Source: Hevea brasiliensis (Eukaryota > Streptophyta > Magnoliopsida > Malpighiales > Euphorbiaceae). Taken from it: 64,000 bases of DNA. The stretch lies in assembly GCF_030052815.1 (NCBI RefSeq), contig NC_079510.1, positions 47,272,725-47,336,724 of the forward strand, given 5' to 3'. Positions 24,609 to 34,365 of the stretch are shown here, in pieces. The first letter of the stretch is position 1. Each line of letters starts with the position of its first letter. A program made the position numbers and the translations under genes. Under the pieces are notes generated by a model. The model was not told the DNA's origin, searched no databases, and worked only from the letters and a program-made list of their open reading frames with translations.

Positions 24609-25336
24609 GTGATATCATGGCTTTTTAGCCATACTGACTGCATACGTGGTTGACGTTTTGCGTCCCATGGTATGACGGCCCGAGACACCGCGGTGTCCAG
24701 TGCCAACGACCCGTTATCCAGTCCGGTCAATTTGTATAGGTTACTTGGGCATGGAAAAGTATAACTGTAATTGAACTGATTGTTAAAGAAAATACGAAAA
24801 TTAAATATCAGAAATGATTATGATAGAATACAAAGAAACTCAAGATCATGAAGAAAATAATTAACAAAATGCATGAAGAAGTTAATATCATAAAACGTAA
24901 TTAGCCCTCGACTAAACATTAAGTTGGTAATTATTCAGTTCTTATGAACACAATGGCTAAGAAATTATGATTTTTATTTGCATATTATATTTCTTGTATT
25001 ATTGGCACCACTAAGCTTTATGCTTAGCGCGTCGCTTTTGCAACGCATAGGTACTGAAGATTTGGACAGAGGGCCCAGTAGACCACAGATTCGGTAAGGC
25101 AGTTCACAGTTCTGCATAGTGTCCGTGTCACCTCAACTTCTGCAGTGCATTGGTAGGATACTAGGTGTCATTTTGGCATTTTGTAACTAAATTTTTATTT
25201 TCTCATATGTAATTGGATCTATGTAATGTATTTTGATGTTCATGTAAATAATGAAAGTTATGGTCATGATTGCAAATTTGAGCATTTATTTATTGTTTGT
25301 ATATGAGTATTATGAGAAATGGATGGTTGAGAAATG

Positions 25337-25341
25337 AAAAG
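25337..25341. repeat. Target-site duplication AAAAG of element D
   Basis: AAAAG before TGTCGACACC. The partner is 49549-49553. The unbroken site is visible in C's 5' LTR near 21354. Confidence 0.92.
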
Positions 25342-25937
25342 TGTCGACACCATATTTTGGCCGATCCCCAAAATCAATAAAACTTTGAAACCGATCCCCG
25401 GTACTAAGTCTCCTTCGGATGGCTAATCACATTTCCGATCCCTCTTTGATAGGCTGTCACAATTCCGATCTCTCCCCGCGAAGAATTAAATCAAATTGTT
25501 AAGTTCTCGCATCAGTCAAAGCTCTACCAGTCTATCGCTCACCGATCTCTCAAACCCATTGTCGAAACTCAGGACCCGTCAAGTATATTCCTAATAAACG
25601 AAATGAACTGGCACTAGATCTTTTCTTACCAGTTTTATTGCCGATCTCCTTTTCGAAAGATTAAGAGCTAAGGTTTTGGTTCGGTTTAATGAGGATTCCG
25701 ATCTTAAGTGTTCAAGTTAAATTTTCAATTTTAATCACGTCCCATTCAGCATTTCTTCCCCATCGATCTCATGCTTATTGTGCTTTCCGATCTCTTATAC
25801 TTAGATTAATAATTGCATTTAGTTCTTGTTTCGCTATGCTCATACAATCAAATACTTAGGCAATTTAGAGATTTTCCAATCACATCCATTCATTGAACAA
25901 AAGAGACATCCCATTTCATTTCATTTTTTTGTACAAG

Positions 25938-26702
25938 CTATTCAGCTGGAGGGTCACCCCCAGCCTGATTTACATTTTGCTCACTCTCTCTCTCACCCTC
26001 GTCTTCCTCCTCACTGTCCTCATCATCACCTCTAGGAGCCAGGTCGGCCATCCAAGAGAAGTCCTCCTCTAGGTAACGCTTATGGAGTTCGGCCAAGAGG
26101 TCCTTGTGAGCATTCACATAGGCCCCGGCTATTCCCGTCACCATCTCTTCATCTTTCTCCTTAAGCTCCCCATCTTTCTCTTTAAGCTCCTCGATGAGTT
26201 GGGCGACCTGAGCAGCTTCGTTGGCCTGTAGTGCCTGGACTTCTCCGAGAACCCGATTCCTTTCAGCCAGAACAAGATTCAGTTCGGCCAGCCTGTCTTC
26301 ATAAAACTTCGCCCGTCCCTCAACTTGAGATATATAATCCCAAGCGGATGAGAGTTGGGATCGGAGGGAAGCCACTTCCTGATTTTTCTTCCCGATCTCC
26401 TTACCCAGACGTTGAACCTTTTCCCAAACCATGGTCTGATTCACCAGGCACTCCACGTTCAGGCTCATGGATTGAGTCAAGATATCATCAAGGCTGTTCG
26501 AGGATAGCCTGTCCCGATCCTCCCGGAGGAAGATGGAAGACCCCAAGACTTGGGCAAAACCGGGGTTCTCCCGAACAGTCCGGTTATTCTTCAGGGACTC
26601 GATTAGCTTTTGAGCGCCACGAGAAGAGGTCCTCCCAGAAGATTGAGAAGGACCCCTTTCCGTGCTTGGAACAACTGGAAGAGCCGGAGGCTGCTCTTCC
26701 AA
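25938..26702 (-). CDS. Antisense LTR gene of D, 3' exon (5' LTR copy)
   Basis: Minus-strand open frame of 254 codons inside the LTR. It is acidic at the C-terminus (DDEDSEEEDEG) and has a long coiled coil in the middle (Leu/Glu/Gln heptads and KEKDGELKEKDEE). The LTR2 copy (44326-45267) is longer because it starts at an ATG 60 codons upstream; here a TAA at about 26740 interrupts that extension. Together with 26957-27814 it resembles the C-terminal half of proteins annotated as putative gypsy-type transposase, which combine a conserved N-terminal region with a coiled coil. A role is not known. Confidence 0.65.
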   Translation of the reverse strand: MEEQPPALPVVPSTERGPSQSSGRTSSRGAQKLIESLKNNRTVRENPGFAQVLGSSIFLREDRDRLSSNSLDDILTQSMSLNVECLVNQTMVWEKVQRLGKEIGKKNQEVASLRSQLSSAWDYISQVEGRAKFYEDRLAELNLVLAERNRVLGEVQALQANEAAQVAQLIEELKEKDGELKEKDEEMVTGIAGAYVNAHKDLLAELHKRYLEEDFSWMADLAPRGDDEDSEEEDEGERESEQNVNQAGGDPPAE

Positions 26703-26956
26703 TCTAGGAGGAGATCAGATAGCTTCAGCGGTCGGCAGATCCTAAGGTTGAGGCGGGTCCCCTTGTACTTCCCCAGGTTCATGACCAGGCGTTCGAAGCA
26801 TTTCCGAACGCTTCATCTCCTTTATTTTCCGGGAGATCTCTTTGTCCTTCTTCCGCTTCCTAGAACCCTCACCACCCGCCATACCTGCACAAAGAAATGG
26901 TCAGTGAGATCGCTAAGGTCCTGAGAGCTGAGATATAGAAAATACCAATGCCGAGG

Positions 26957-27814
26957 TCAGAGAGCGGAAGTTCGCGGTCTTGGCCGGTGGCGATTGAATA
27001 GTCCAATGGTGCAACTCGCAATCACCGCATCCAAACAAGAATACTTTTGAGTGGCGGCCAGACTCTTCAGATCCATCACTATTAAGCTTTCCTCCTGGTT
27101 CAGGGTAATATGCTTCGGAAGCAAAGGCCCCTGGTACCACCAGCTACGGGGGAAGTCCTCAAAGCAGCTCGGATCTTTGCTCCTCAGAATGAAGAAACGG
27201 TTCTTCCAATTCTTAAGGGATGAGGCGGTCGGAAAAGAGCCGCAATGAGGCTTCGCCTGAAAGAACCAGTGTTCGTCATCCTTTCGGCGAGTTAGTCTGT
27301 GCAGCTCGGCGAACACCTTAGCCGTAGGTCTGATTCCCTTAGCTCGGCATAGACCTCGGAAGGCTACCAAGATCCGCCACGAGTTAGGGTGAATTTGAGC
27401 AATGCACGCTCGGTGAAGTTTTAGGACCTCCTTATAGAAGTCATCTAGAGGAACCAAGACCGGCCTTTAAGCGTTCTCGTACACCATAACCATGTCATTC
27501 TCTTCAAAGGAGTGATCGACACGAAGATCGCCGTGGCACTTGATTAGCTCGTACGAATCAGGCCGAATGTTGTATTCTTGGCTAAACGATTGCAGATCGG
27601 ATTCTCGAAGAACCGACGGTAGCTCGTCTATAGGGAGAGTCTCCCTCCCTGAAACAGGTGCACGCCTTGATGGTATGATCCGCCCCCGAGCTGGAACGGA
27701 GACCCTAGGGGGTTCAGGTTGCGTGCTTGGCCCGACTACCTCTTCTTCATCGGACGACCATGAGAACTGAATGGAAGGAGGGCTCGCCGCTCTCTGACCT
27801 TTGACACCGCTCAT
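26957..27814 (-). pseudogene. Antisense LTR gene of D, 5' exon (5' LTR copy, frameshifted)
   Basis: ATG at 27812-27814 opens a frame to 27467 that begins MSGVKGQRAASPPS. A frameshift at about 27460-27480 moves it to the frame 26957-27457, where the conserved block HRACIAQIHPNSWRILVAF is found. In the LTR2 copy the same junction is in frame. The block arrangement (acidic N-terminus, Y-L-I region, NSWRIL, then a WFFQ stretch) matches my memory of the putative gypsy-type transposase domain, probably Pfam PF04195. A minus-strand TATA box lies at 27974-27981. Confidence 0.65.
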
Positions 27815-27973
27815 TTTCAAAGGAAATAAAGAACTTAAACTAAAAAGAAGATCAAAGCCCTTACCGAAGTCTGATCGGCGTCGGAAGAACTTGGGAAAAA
27901 TGAGAGAACTTCGAAGTTATGAGCAAGAGACTGAAAATGGAATGAGAGAGCAAATGGCTAACCCCCCCATCCC

Positions 27974-27981
27974 TATTTATA
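27974..27981 (-). promoter_or_regulatory. Antisense TATA box in D 5' LTR
   Basis: The minus strand reads TATAAATAGG, about 160 bases upstream of the antisense ATG at 27814. The same box is conserved in the 3' LTR at 46363-46370. Confidence 0.65.
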
Positions 27982-28448
27982 CTAGTCCGAGCATTTAATG
28001 CTCACGAGGTTCCATGCAGTGCATCGGTTAACGGGATTCGCCAGCTGTTCTGACACGTCTTTCGAACATTCCGAGATCGGTTAATTAGAGATCGGCATGA
28101 TAAGTTGAATATTTTGAACAAAGGATTAGTTAAGAGTCGTTCTGTTAGGACCCAGATCGGACAAATATATCAGAGGTCGAAAAATAATCAATAAGATAAT
28201 AATTGGAGAAACAAGACTTTTATTTCCAAAAGATCGGATTACATCATTAGGGCGATCTCTAGGGATCGGATTACAATAAAGGTCTAACTACATCATTTGG
28301 GCGATCTCTAGAGATCTGATTACATTAACAGATTACATCATCTGGGCGATCTCTAAGGATCGGAATACATTGGAGATCTGATTATATCAAAAGGCTGATC
28401 TAAGGATTAGTTTGTAACTGATCCCAAGGATATTGCCGACCGGATGCT

Positions 28449-28703
28449 TCATCCGCTGTCGGAACACCCAATGTGGGAGGAAACCGCTGTCGGAACACTC
28501 AATGTGATGAGAAGCCGAATGAACTCAGTTGAGCGACTCCAGAGCGGTACAACCGAGGTCCGCAATACAGATCGGTCAAATCCAGTTCTCTCACCATCGT
28601 CAGTTAGGGTTATGCGATCACCGGGATCGTAAATTTTCAGTTGGTGGTTAAAGAAGCTCATCGGAAAGGGATCAAAAACCACAATCATGGCCGGAACTTC
28701 CAC
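28449..28703 (-). other. Second antisense open frame in D 5' LTR, 84 codons
   Basis: A minus-strand frame open in both LTRs (here and 46837-47091), with the same length and only a few amino-acid differences. The start region is hydrophobic (VPAMIVVFDPFP). A symmetric TATATATA at 28780-28787 lies about 80 bases upstream on the minus strand, though the other LTR has lost that exact word. I recognise no family. LTR identity alone would preserve it, so coding status is open. Confidence 0.3.
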
Positions 28704-29414
28704 CGGAGCAGCTAGAACAGGGAAAATAAGAAAGGAAGAGAGGAAAATCAGATGAAGGAAATGTCTCTGTCAACTGGGGTATATATAGGGGAAAATGAGC
28801 ATTTATTCTTTGAAGCGAGAAAAGCGGCGGCAACGCGGGAATCGAGGGGCAATTAATGCTTTGACCAGACCGGACCTAAGGAAGGGAAAGATCGGAATAA
28901 TAGATCGGAAGATGGGAGACCAGCATGAAAGATCGGAAAGAACATGTGAAAGAGATCAGAAAGAGGAGGGATCGGAAGGCAAAAAGAATAAGACAAATCC
29001 CAAATAACCGTCGTCAGAATCAGAGCCGAGGTAGTTAAAGCGTTGCAGACGAGATCTCCACCACACGCCTAAGAATCGCCCGCAATCTTTGGACAGTGCG
29101 TGGTATGTCATGACAGTCCTGTACATCCCAATCTCCACCATTGATCCCACTTGTAAGGACAAACCCGGAACCCTTGGATCAAGAGAGAAGACGACAATAC
29201 CAGCATCTTTCGCTCTTAGCCCTTAGATCGTTCCGGACAAGAAGATGCAGGACCGTCAGTTGAAAGAAGAAAAGGACAAGCGTTACGAAGAGTGATCTCA
29301 GCCATTCATTTTGATTCTCTTTAATTCCTGGACATCCGATCATGTCCTTCGAAATCTTGACCCTCCATCTCCCTCAAAATAAATCCTGACCCTCCACGGG
29401 GAGCGCCCGATTCC

Positions 29415-29422
29415 TATAAATA
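29415..29422 (+). promoter_or_regulatory. Sense TATA box of element D (5' LTR)
   Basis: CCTATAAATACC in a purine/pyrimidine context typical of plant promoters. Transcription of the genomic RNA would start about 30 bases downstream, near 29450. The 3' LTR copy is at 47797-47804. Confidence 0.7.
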
Positions 29423-29836
29423 CCTGCATGAAAAACTGTTCAAGGGACGGACGAACAAAAAAGAGAGGCTGTTATTATAGCGGAAGAACTCTGAAAACTT
29501 CATTCAGTTTGTTATTCCGCTACTTTGAAGTGTTGATTGGAAAAACTTTTGAAACTAGTTTTCTGAAGTGTTTCTTGAAAAGGATTCTGAATACTGGAAC
29601 TCTACATTTCCAGTTTGTTCATTATCTGGTCACACCCTCACTTTCAGCCCTTTATCATCTCTGTTTTCATTCCCACTGTCTAAGCTAAACTTCATTCCAC
29701 TCGGCTTTTATCTTAGTCTGATTATATTTTAGCTAAGCTCCCTTCACTTCCCGACGAACATCAGCTCTCAGGCTAATCAGTCCACTGTCTTATCTCTATT
29801 TGCCACCCCGTAGCTATTTCAGTAGATTTGGCTCCT

Positions 29837-29847
29837 CACAGGTAAGA
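29837..29847 (+). promoter_or_regulatory. Strong splice donor in D leader
   Basis: CACAG followed by GTAAGAG; the exon would end at 29841. It lies about 390 bases downstream of the predicted transcription start. It could pair with the acceptors at 31991, 34272 or 38039. Confidence 0.45.
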
Positions 29848-30429
29848 GCTCATATTGCTGTTTTACTAAGTGTTTACATTTATTTTTCGCACTTTCTTTG
29901 TTCTCCTTACGTATGTGATTTTCTCCAAGTCCATTTTGTGCAAAAGGACCCAAAATAATGTTACTCTCGAGTTATCTCTTTAGTGATTAGTCCGTCATTT
30001 TATTAATCTTCGTCATTTCTGAATGCAAGTTTTTCTGGTTCCTAGTAGCATGTAAATGGTCAGGCAAGACGTAGGTAACTGCAACTTAGGGGTCTCTTTT
30101 AAAAGAGAGAACCTGAATAACGCGTCAGGAAGATAGCCAAACTATTAGGCTGACGTAAACAGCAATTCGACAAAGAGGTCATAAAGTGGAATAAAACCAA
30201 AATAAACAAAACAGAATATATCGGTCATTAATAGATATTGGTAAAATGAATACATGGAAGGTCGGTAAATCAAGTCTAGTTTTCCCCATCTAGCCAAAAG
30301 GTATCGAGAAGCCTTATCCCCAGCATCTTTGAATGCCAGAATCCTTAGCTTTAGGCTCTTATGTCATGTAGCTGAAATTAAAATCCGGGAGATCGGAAAA
30401 GTCCCTTTCAGGCTCCTGTTAATCTAAAA

Positions 30430-30760
30430 GAGATCGGAGGAGAGTTCTTATCCGGTCTCAACTCAAAATTTTAATAACTATTAAATAGAGATCGGAGGAG
30501 GGTTCTTATCCGGTCTCAACTCAAAATTTTAATAACTATTAAATAGAGATCGGAGGAGGGTTCTTATCCGGTCTCCACTCAAAGTTTTAATAAATAACCA
30601 TTAAATAGAGATCGGAGGAGAGTTCTTATCCGGTCTCAACTCAAAATTTTAATAACTATTAAATAGAGATCGGAGGAGGGTTCTTATCCGGTCTCTACTC
30701 AAGGTTTTAATAAATAACCATTAAATAGAGATCGGAGGAGGGTTTTTATCCGATTCTCAC
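30430..30760 (+). repeat. Tandem array in D 5' LTR, six units of about 57-62 bp
   Basis: Each unit starts GAGATCGGAGGAG, then TTCTTATCCGGTCTC and an AT-rich tail (AATTTTAATAA). Unit length varies because some tails carry an extra AATAACC. The 3' LTR has six units at 48813-49140. Confidence 0.92.
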
Positions 30761-31175
30761 ACCAAATCTTAACCCGTACGCAAAATAATCTCAAAACTAA
30801 AAAAATTCGTAACGTCAATTCACTAAGGTTGTCTCATTTACTTGTGTATCTGGGTGATCCAAATTCAGTGAGAAATCAAATGTTCCTTTAGCCAAAAGGA
30901 TTAACATTCCCATTCAAGCCCTCCTAACTAATTTATAAAGAACGCAAAATTAAATCTACTTACCCTTATTAAGGGACGAGGTGGGGTGCCTAACACCTTC
31001 CCCACCCGTTTACGGACCCCGAACCTAGAATCTCTGTTTTGAAGTGGTTTCATTTTTAATTTATCTTCCCAAATGGTTTTCTTTAGTTTCCCTCAAAACT
31101 AAGGTGGCGACTCCTCACTTTTCCCACTTCGGTGAGTGATCGTCCAGGCGACCGCAAAATCCCCTTGCGACAGCT

Positions 31176-31194
31176 TGGCGACTCCACTGGGGAC
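31176..31194 (+). promoter_or_regulatory. Element D primer-binding site
   Basis: TGGCGACTCCACTGGGGAC begins three bases after the LTR. Ogre/Tat elements are known for a primer site of this type, reported as complementary to a tRNA-Arg. I recall this rather than verify it. Confidence 0.8.
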
Positions 31195-31991
31195 TTAATC
31201 TTAACCCCGGTCTAGTGGTCCAAAAGTAGATTTAATTTTGTTAGATCAAATTATAGTTAGATGGGCTCATTCGGCGATGTTTTATACATTAATTATTATT
31301 GCTGCTAACTATTTTGTTTTGCCTGTTCTATTTCTCACAGTGCTCTTCATTTCAAAAAAGGGGAAAAAGGGAAAAATGGAAAAATAAAATCCCCCTGAAT
31401 TGGGAAGAGGTAAAGGTGTCCCTTCACACACTGAGCACTCACACATTGTCCTCACACACTTTGGTCCTAACCCGGGCTTTCTTACCCTTTTAGGAAAATA
31501 GGAGGGGTCCATGTAGCGGTACCCGTGGGTTTTACCCCGTTAGTATCCGTGAAGGCTTCTGCTCAAATTGAAACTCGTTCTATTTACCGTGATACCCGTG
31601 GAATTTTCCCGACAATATCATGGGGGTAGAATGGGGCTCTACTATTTCTGATGAGGGCAATTTGGGAACCTGTGGCTTTTAGAAAATTAGATCCTGAGCT
31701 AAACTCTCACAATAGTTGAAAGCCATAGTAAACTACCTTATAAGATAGAACTATCCAGATAGGTAGCACTCACCCGGTATTAGGAGTCTCCCTACTATAG
31801 GACAAAAGGGGCATACTCACTCTTACCCTATTCTGCTTTAATTTCCTTTTGTTCATTTTTTTTTAGGGTAATCTTGAATCCTACTAGAACACCTACACAT
31901 TTTCCTACTTTGATAAATGTGTACGTGTCACCCTGTCAACAGTAGGATTCAAAATTACCCTAATTTATCTTGCTAACGAATTTTCCCGCAG
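31195..31991 (+). other. Element D leader
   Basis: Non-coding leader between primer site and ORF1. It holds a strong nested stem-loop at 31863-31963 and an acceptor-like TTTTCCCGCAG ending at 31991. No convincing ORF. Confidence 0.7.
31863..31963 (+). repeat. Nested inverted repeat in D leader
   Basis: Arms 31863-31884 and 31942-31963 pair over 22 bases with one mismatch. Within the loop, TACACATTT (31894-31902) pairs perfectly with AAATGTGTA (31915-31923). It could form a long RNA stem-loop just before ORF1. Confidence 0.85.
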
Positions 31992-32038
31992 GCATTACCA
32001 AACCAAGAGTCTGTAAAAGGATAGGCATCATTTTTATC

Positions 32039-33010
32039 ATGGCATCCTCGAGTCAGTCGGCAGAAAAGGTTCAGAATGCTAAACTTTGGTCCAAATCAGC
32101 TCATAGTCCGGTACCCTCGCAAAATGATGTTTCCAAGGCACATGCTAGCTTACTACCTTCATTAGATCTGAATAAAATAGAGGTCAGAATGAACGACCTC
32201 GAGGGTCTGTCTAATGGATGGAGGTCGCTTCCCGATCAGGTCAAGGCACGATTTGAAGAGAAGTACGGGAGGATTGCAACCTTAATGCGAGTCAAGGTCC
32301 AAATCCCGGCATTAAAAGCCATGTTGTCAGTTTGGAATTCTAAGTACGGGGTATTCTCTTTCAATGACATTGATACGGTTCCCACTATGGAAGAATATCA
32401 GGCATTGCTAGGGATTCCTTACTCATTGCAGAACCGGATCTACCTACACCTCGAACATAGGCAGACCTGGAAACGACTGGCACATATGTTGGGTACTCCC
32501 CCAGAAGAATTGAAGTCAAAAGAAACCGCCAAAGGAGACACGCATGGTTGGTATTGGACATATCTCCAGAAATGGTTAGATCAATGCCTCCGAGAGAAAC
32601 AGTGGGATCAAGCTTCGGTAGCACTCGCCTTGGGAATCTATGGTCTGATTTTGTTCCCGAGACCATTGGGAATCATAACTTGCAACGCGGTGGAAGTGTT
32701 CTGGACAGTAGAAAGGCAGCAGATCAATCCAATACCGGCGATCCTTGCGGAGACTTTATTAACCCTTACCTACTGCAGACAACAGGGCAAAGGGTCCCTT
32801 AAGTGTTGTTCTCAACTGTTATACCTCTGGATTATCAGTCACATGTGTCCCGTGGAGACGAAGGGATTGACTTGGTACCTTGACCAGCCTCCCATCGAGA
32901 GAATGACCCGGTTAGTAATCAGTCTGAAAAATGAACAGCAGTGGTGGGAACGGATTTTGAGTTTCAATAGCCATGATTACTGTTGGAGGAAACCGTGGAC
33001 GTCAGGCTAA
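32039..33010 (+). CDS. Element D ORF1, N-terminal part
   Basis: This is the extra ORF that Ogre-type elements carry upstream of gag; its function is unknown. The frame is open from 31970; the first good ATG (MASSSQSAEKVQ) is at 32039, right after the acceptor-like site at 31991. The motif TVPTMEEYQALLGIP (about residues 117-131 of this ORF) is the signature shared with plant mobile-domain-like proteins. A tryptophan-rich central part follows. The frame is lost near 33000-33045 by a frameshift; ORF1 sequence continues at about 33045. Confidence 0.85.
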   Translation: MASSSQSAEKVQNAKLWSKSAHSPVPSQNDVSKAHASLLPSLDLNKIEVRMNDLEGLSNGWRSLPDQVKARFEEKYGRIATLMRVKVQIPALKAMLSVWNSKYGVFSFNDIDTVPTMEEYQALLGIPYSLQNRIYLHLEHRQTWKRLAHMLGTPPEELKSKETAKGDTHGWYWTYLQKWLDQCLREKQWDQASVALALGIYGLILFPRPLGIITCNAVEVFWTVERQQINPIPAILAETLLTLTYCRQQGKGSLKCCSQLLYLWIISHMCPVETKGLTWYLDQPPIERMTRLVISLKNEQQWWERILSFNSHDYCWRKPWTSG

Positions 33011-33044
33011 CCCGTTCTGATCGGTACAGGGGGTAATCAGTCGG

Positions 33045-33934
33045 TATCCCTAATTGGAGTAACCGGATACACAAGTTACACTCCGGCATTGGTAATGAGG
33101 TAGTTTGGCTCAACACAGTCCGTGATCAACATTGAAGAATACCACCAAGGTCACTTCTACCATGAGCTCAAGGAAGAGGAAGGGTTGAGAATGGCTCGCA
33201 AGTCTTGGGAAAACATTACTCTGATGGAGAGATCGCCAAAAGGCCCGAGTGCCTCGGGTGATTATCTCAAATGGAGAGCTAACAGGGACCGAGAACACTC
33301 TACTGTAGAATTCAAGGACAGCAACCCTCGCCAAAACGCCCTATTAGAGGAAGCTGATAATCGCCTGGTTGACTCGCTACAAAAGGCAAATACCGAGAAC
33401 TCACAGCTGCAAGAACAAATGAAACAATTGGAGGACCAACAGCAGAAACTTAAGAGAAGGGTGAGAAGACTCAAGGAAGAGGCAAGAGCCGAAAGGATGG
33501 AGTTCGAAAAGCAAGAGGTGCAGTGGGAAAAGGAAAAAGACTCTCTTCAAGCTGAGGCCAAAGAAATAAAAGTGCAGAATAGTAAGCTTCAGGAAAAGAT
33601 GAAATACCAAGAAATACTCATTGAAGAGTATAAGCAAGAAAACAAAAAGAAGAAGCTTGAGTTAAAAGAACAAGCACTACTCATCAACGATATCTTGAAA
33701 GAGTGTGCTAAAGAAAGGAAAGAGAAAGAAAAACAAGCTGCTCTCTATCAAGGACTGAAAGAGAACGTTGACCAGCTGGAAAAAACGATAGCACAGGGAA
33801 AACAAGAACTATTACCTGAATCCGAGTACGCTCTGAAAGCATTCGATCCTGCCAAGCAAGAAGAAAGGTTATATGAGTATCTCAGAAAATGTCATCTCAT
33901 TATAAAGAACCTCCCAGAGCCTAGGCCGATGTAA
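33045..33934 (+). pseudogene. Element D ORF1, C-terminal part with long coiled coil
   Basis: After the frameshift, ORF1 sequence resumes (SLIGVTGY, then YTPALVM), and a TAG at 33101-33103 interrupts the frame before the 270-codon open stretch from 33122. The latter has a long heptad coiled coil (about residues 75-230) rich in Lys, Glu, Gln and Leu, and ends near LPEPRPM. In intact Ogre elements these parts form one protein of roughly 600-700 residues. The coiled coil suggests oligomerisation, which is inference. Confidence 0.8.
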
Positions 33935-34365
33935 AGAATATGGTGTACAAATTATTCAGTTAATGAAATGATTTTTGGACCATTGTTTAGTAAATTTGTG
34001 AATGAATAATATGACTCCCGTAGGAACTCCCTCGCTAGGGTTATGTGAAAAATTGAATGCGCTATATGGACAGGTATCATAAATGCGCATTCAATCCCGT
34101 CATTCACAGTCAGACTATCGGACGATGCCATGATAAAGTTGATGCGATTGTCCTTTTACAGATTTCAACCTGGCTCTCAATTGCCACTGTATCCTTCGTC
34201 CAGACCAGGACTTTTAGTTTCTTTGCAAAATTCAAAGTTCATTAAAAATTTTCTTTTTTTTACCCCTCACAGGAAATCAATATTGCTTCAAACAAGGCAA
34301 GTCTGACCAAGCACACGGTTCAACCTAAGCGAGTGTACTTAACAAGATCTCGAACAAGGAAGATA
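33935..34365 (+). other. Spacer between ORF1 and gag of element D
   Basis: No supported ORF. It ends with a T-rich tract and an acceptor-like CCCTCACAG ending at 34272, about 95 bases before the gag ATG. Confidence 0.55.

Larger units (their letters stand above)
22031..25341 (+). repeat. Element C 3' LTR, left part
   Basis: It starts TGTAATATCC (one base different from the 5' LTR) and runs parallel to 18068-21358. It is interrupted by element D after AAAAG at 25337-25341. It continues at 49554-49871, giving about 3629 bp in all. Confidence 0.95.
25342..31172 (+). repeat. Element D 5' LTR
   Basis: 5831 bp, TG to CA. It contains an antisense gene (25938-27814), a plus-strand TATA box at 29415-29422, a strong splice donor after 29841, a six-unit tandem array at 30430-30760 and frequent GATCGG/CCGATC words. 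Near its 3' end at 31105-31114 it has TGGCGACTCC, the same decamer that opens the primer site. Confidence 0.95.

Noticed and set aside
26231..26924. Plus-strand frames opposite the antisense LTR gene (26231-26707, 26610-26924 and LTR2 copies)
   Set aside because: The minus frames contain the recognisable motifs; the plus frames are arginine/proline-rich shadows.
32385..33637. Minus-strand frames opposite D ORF1 (for example 32385-32666, 33401-33637)
   Set aside because: Mirror readings of ORF1 and its coiled coil; no start context or domain.
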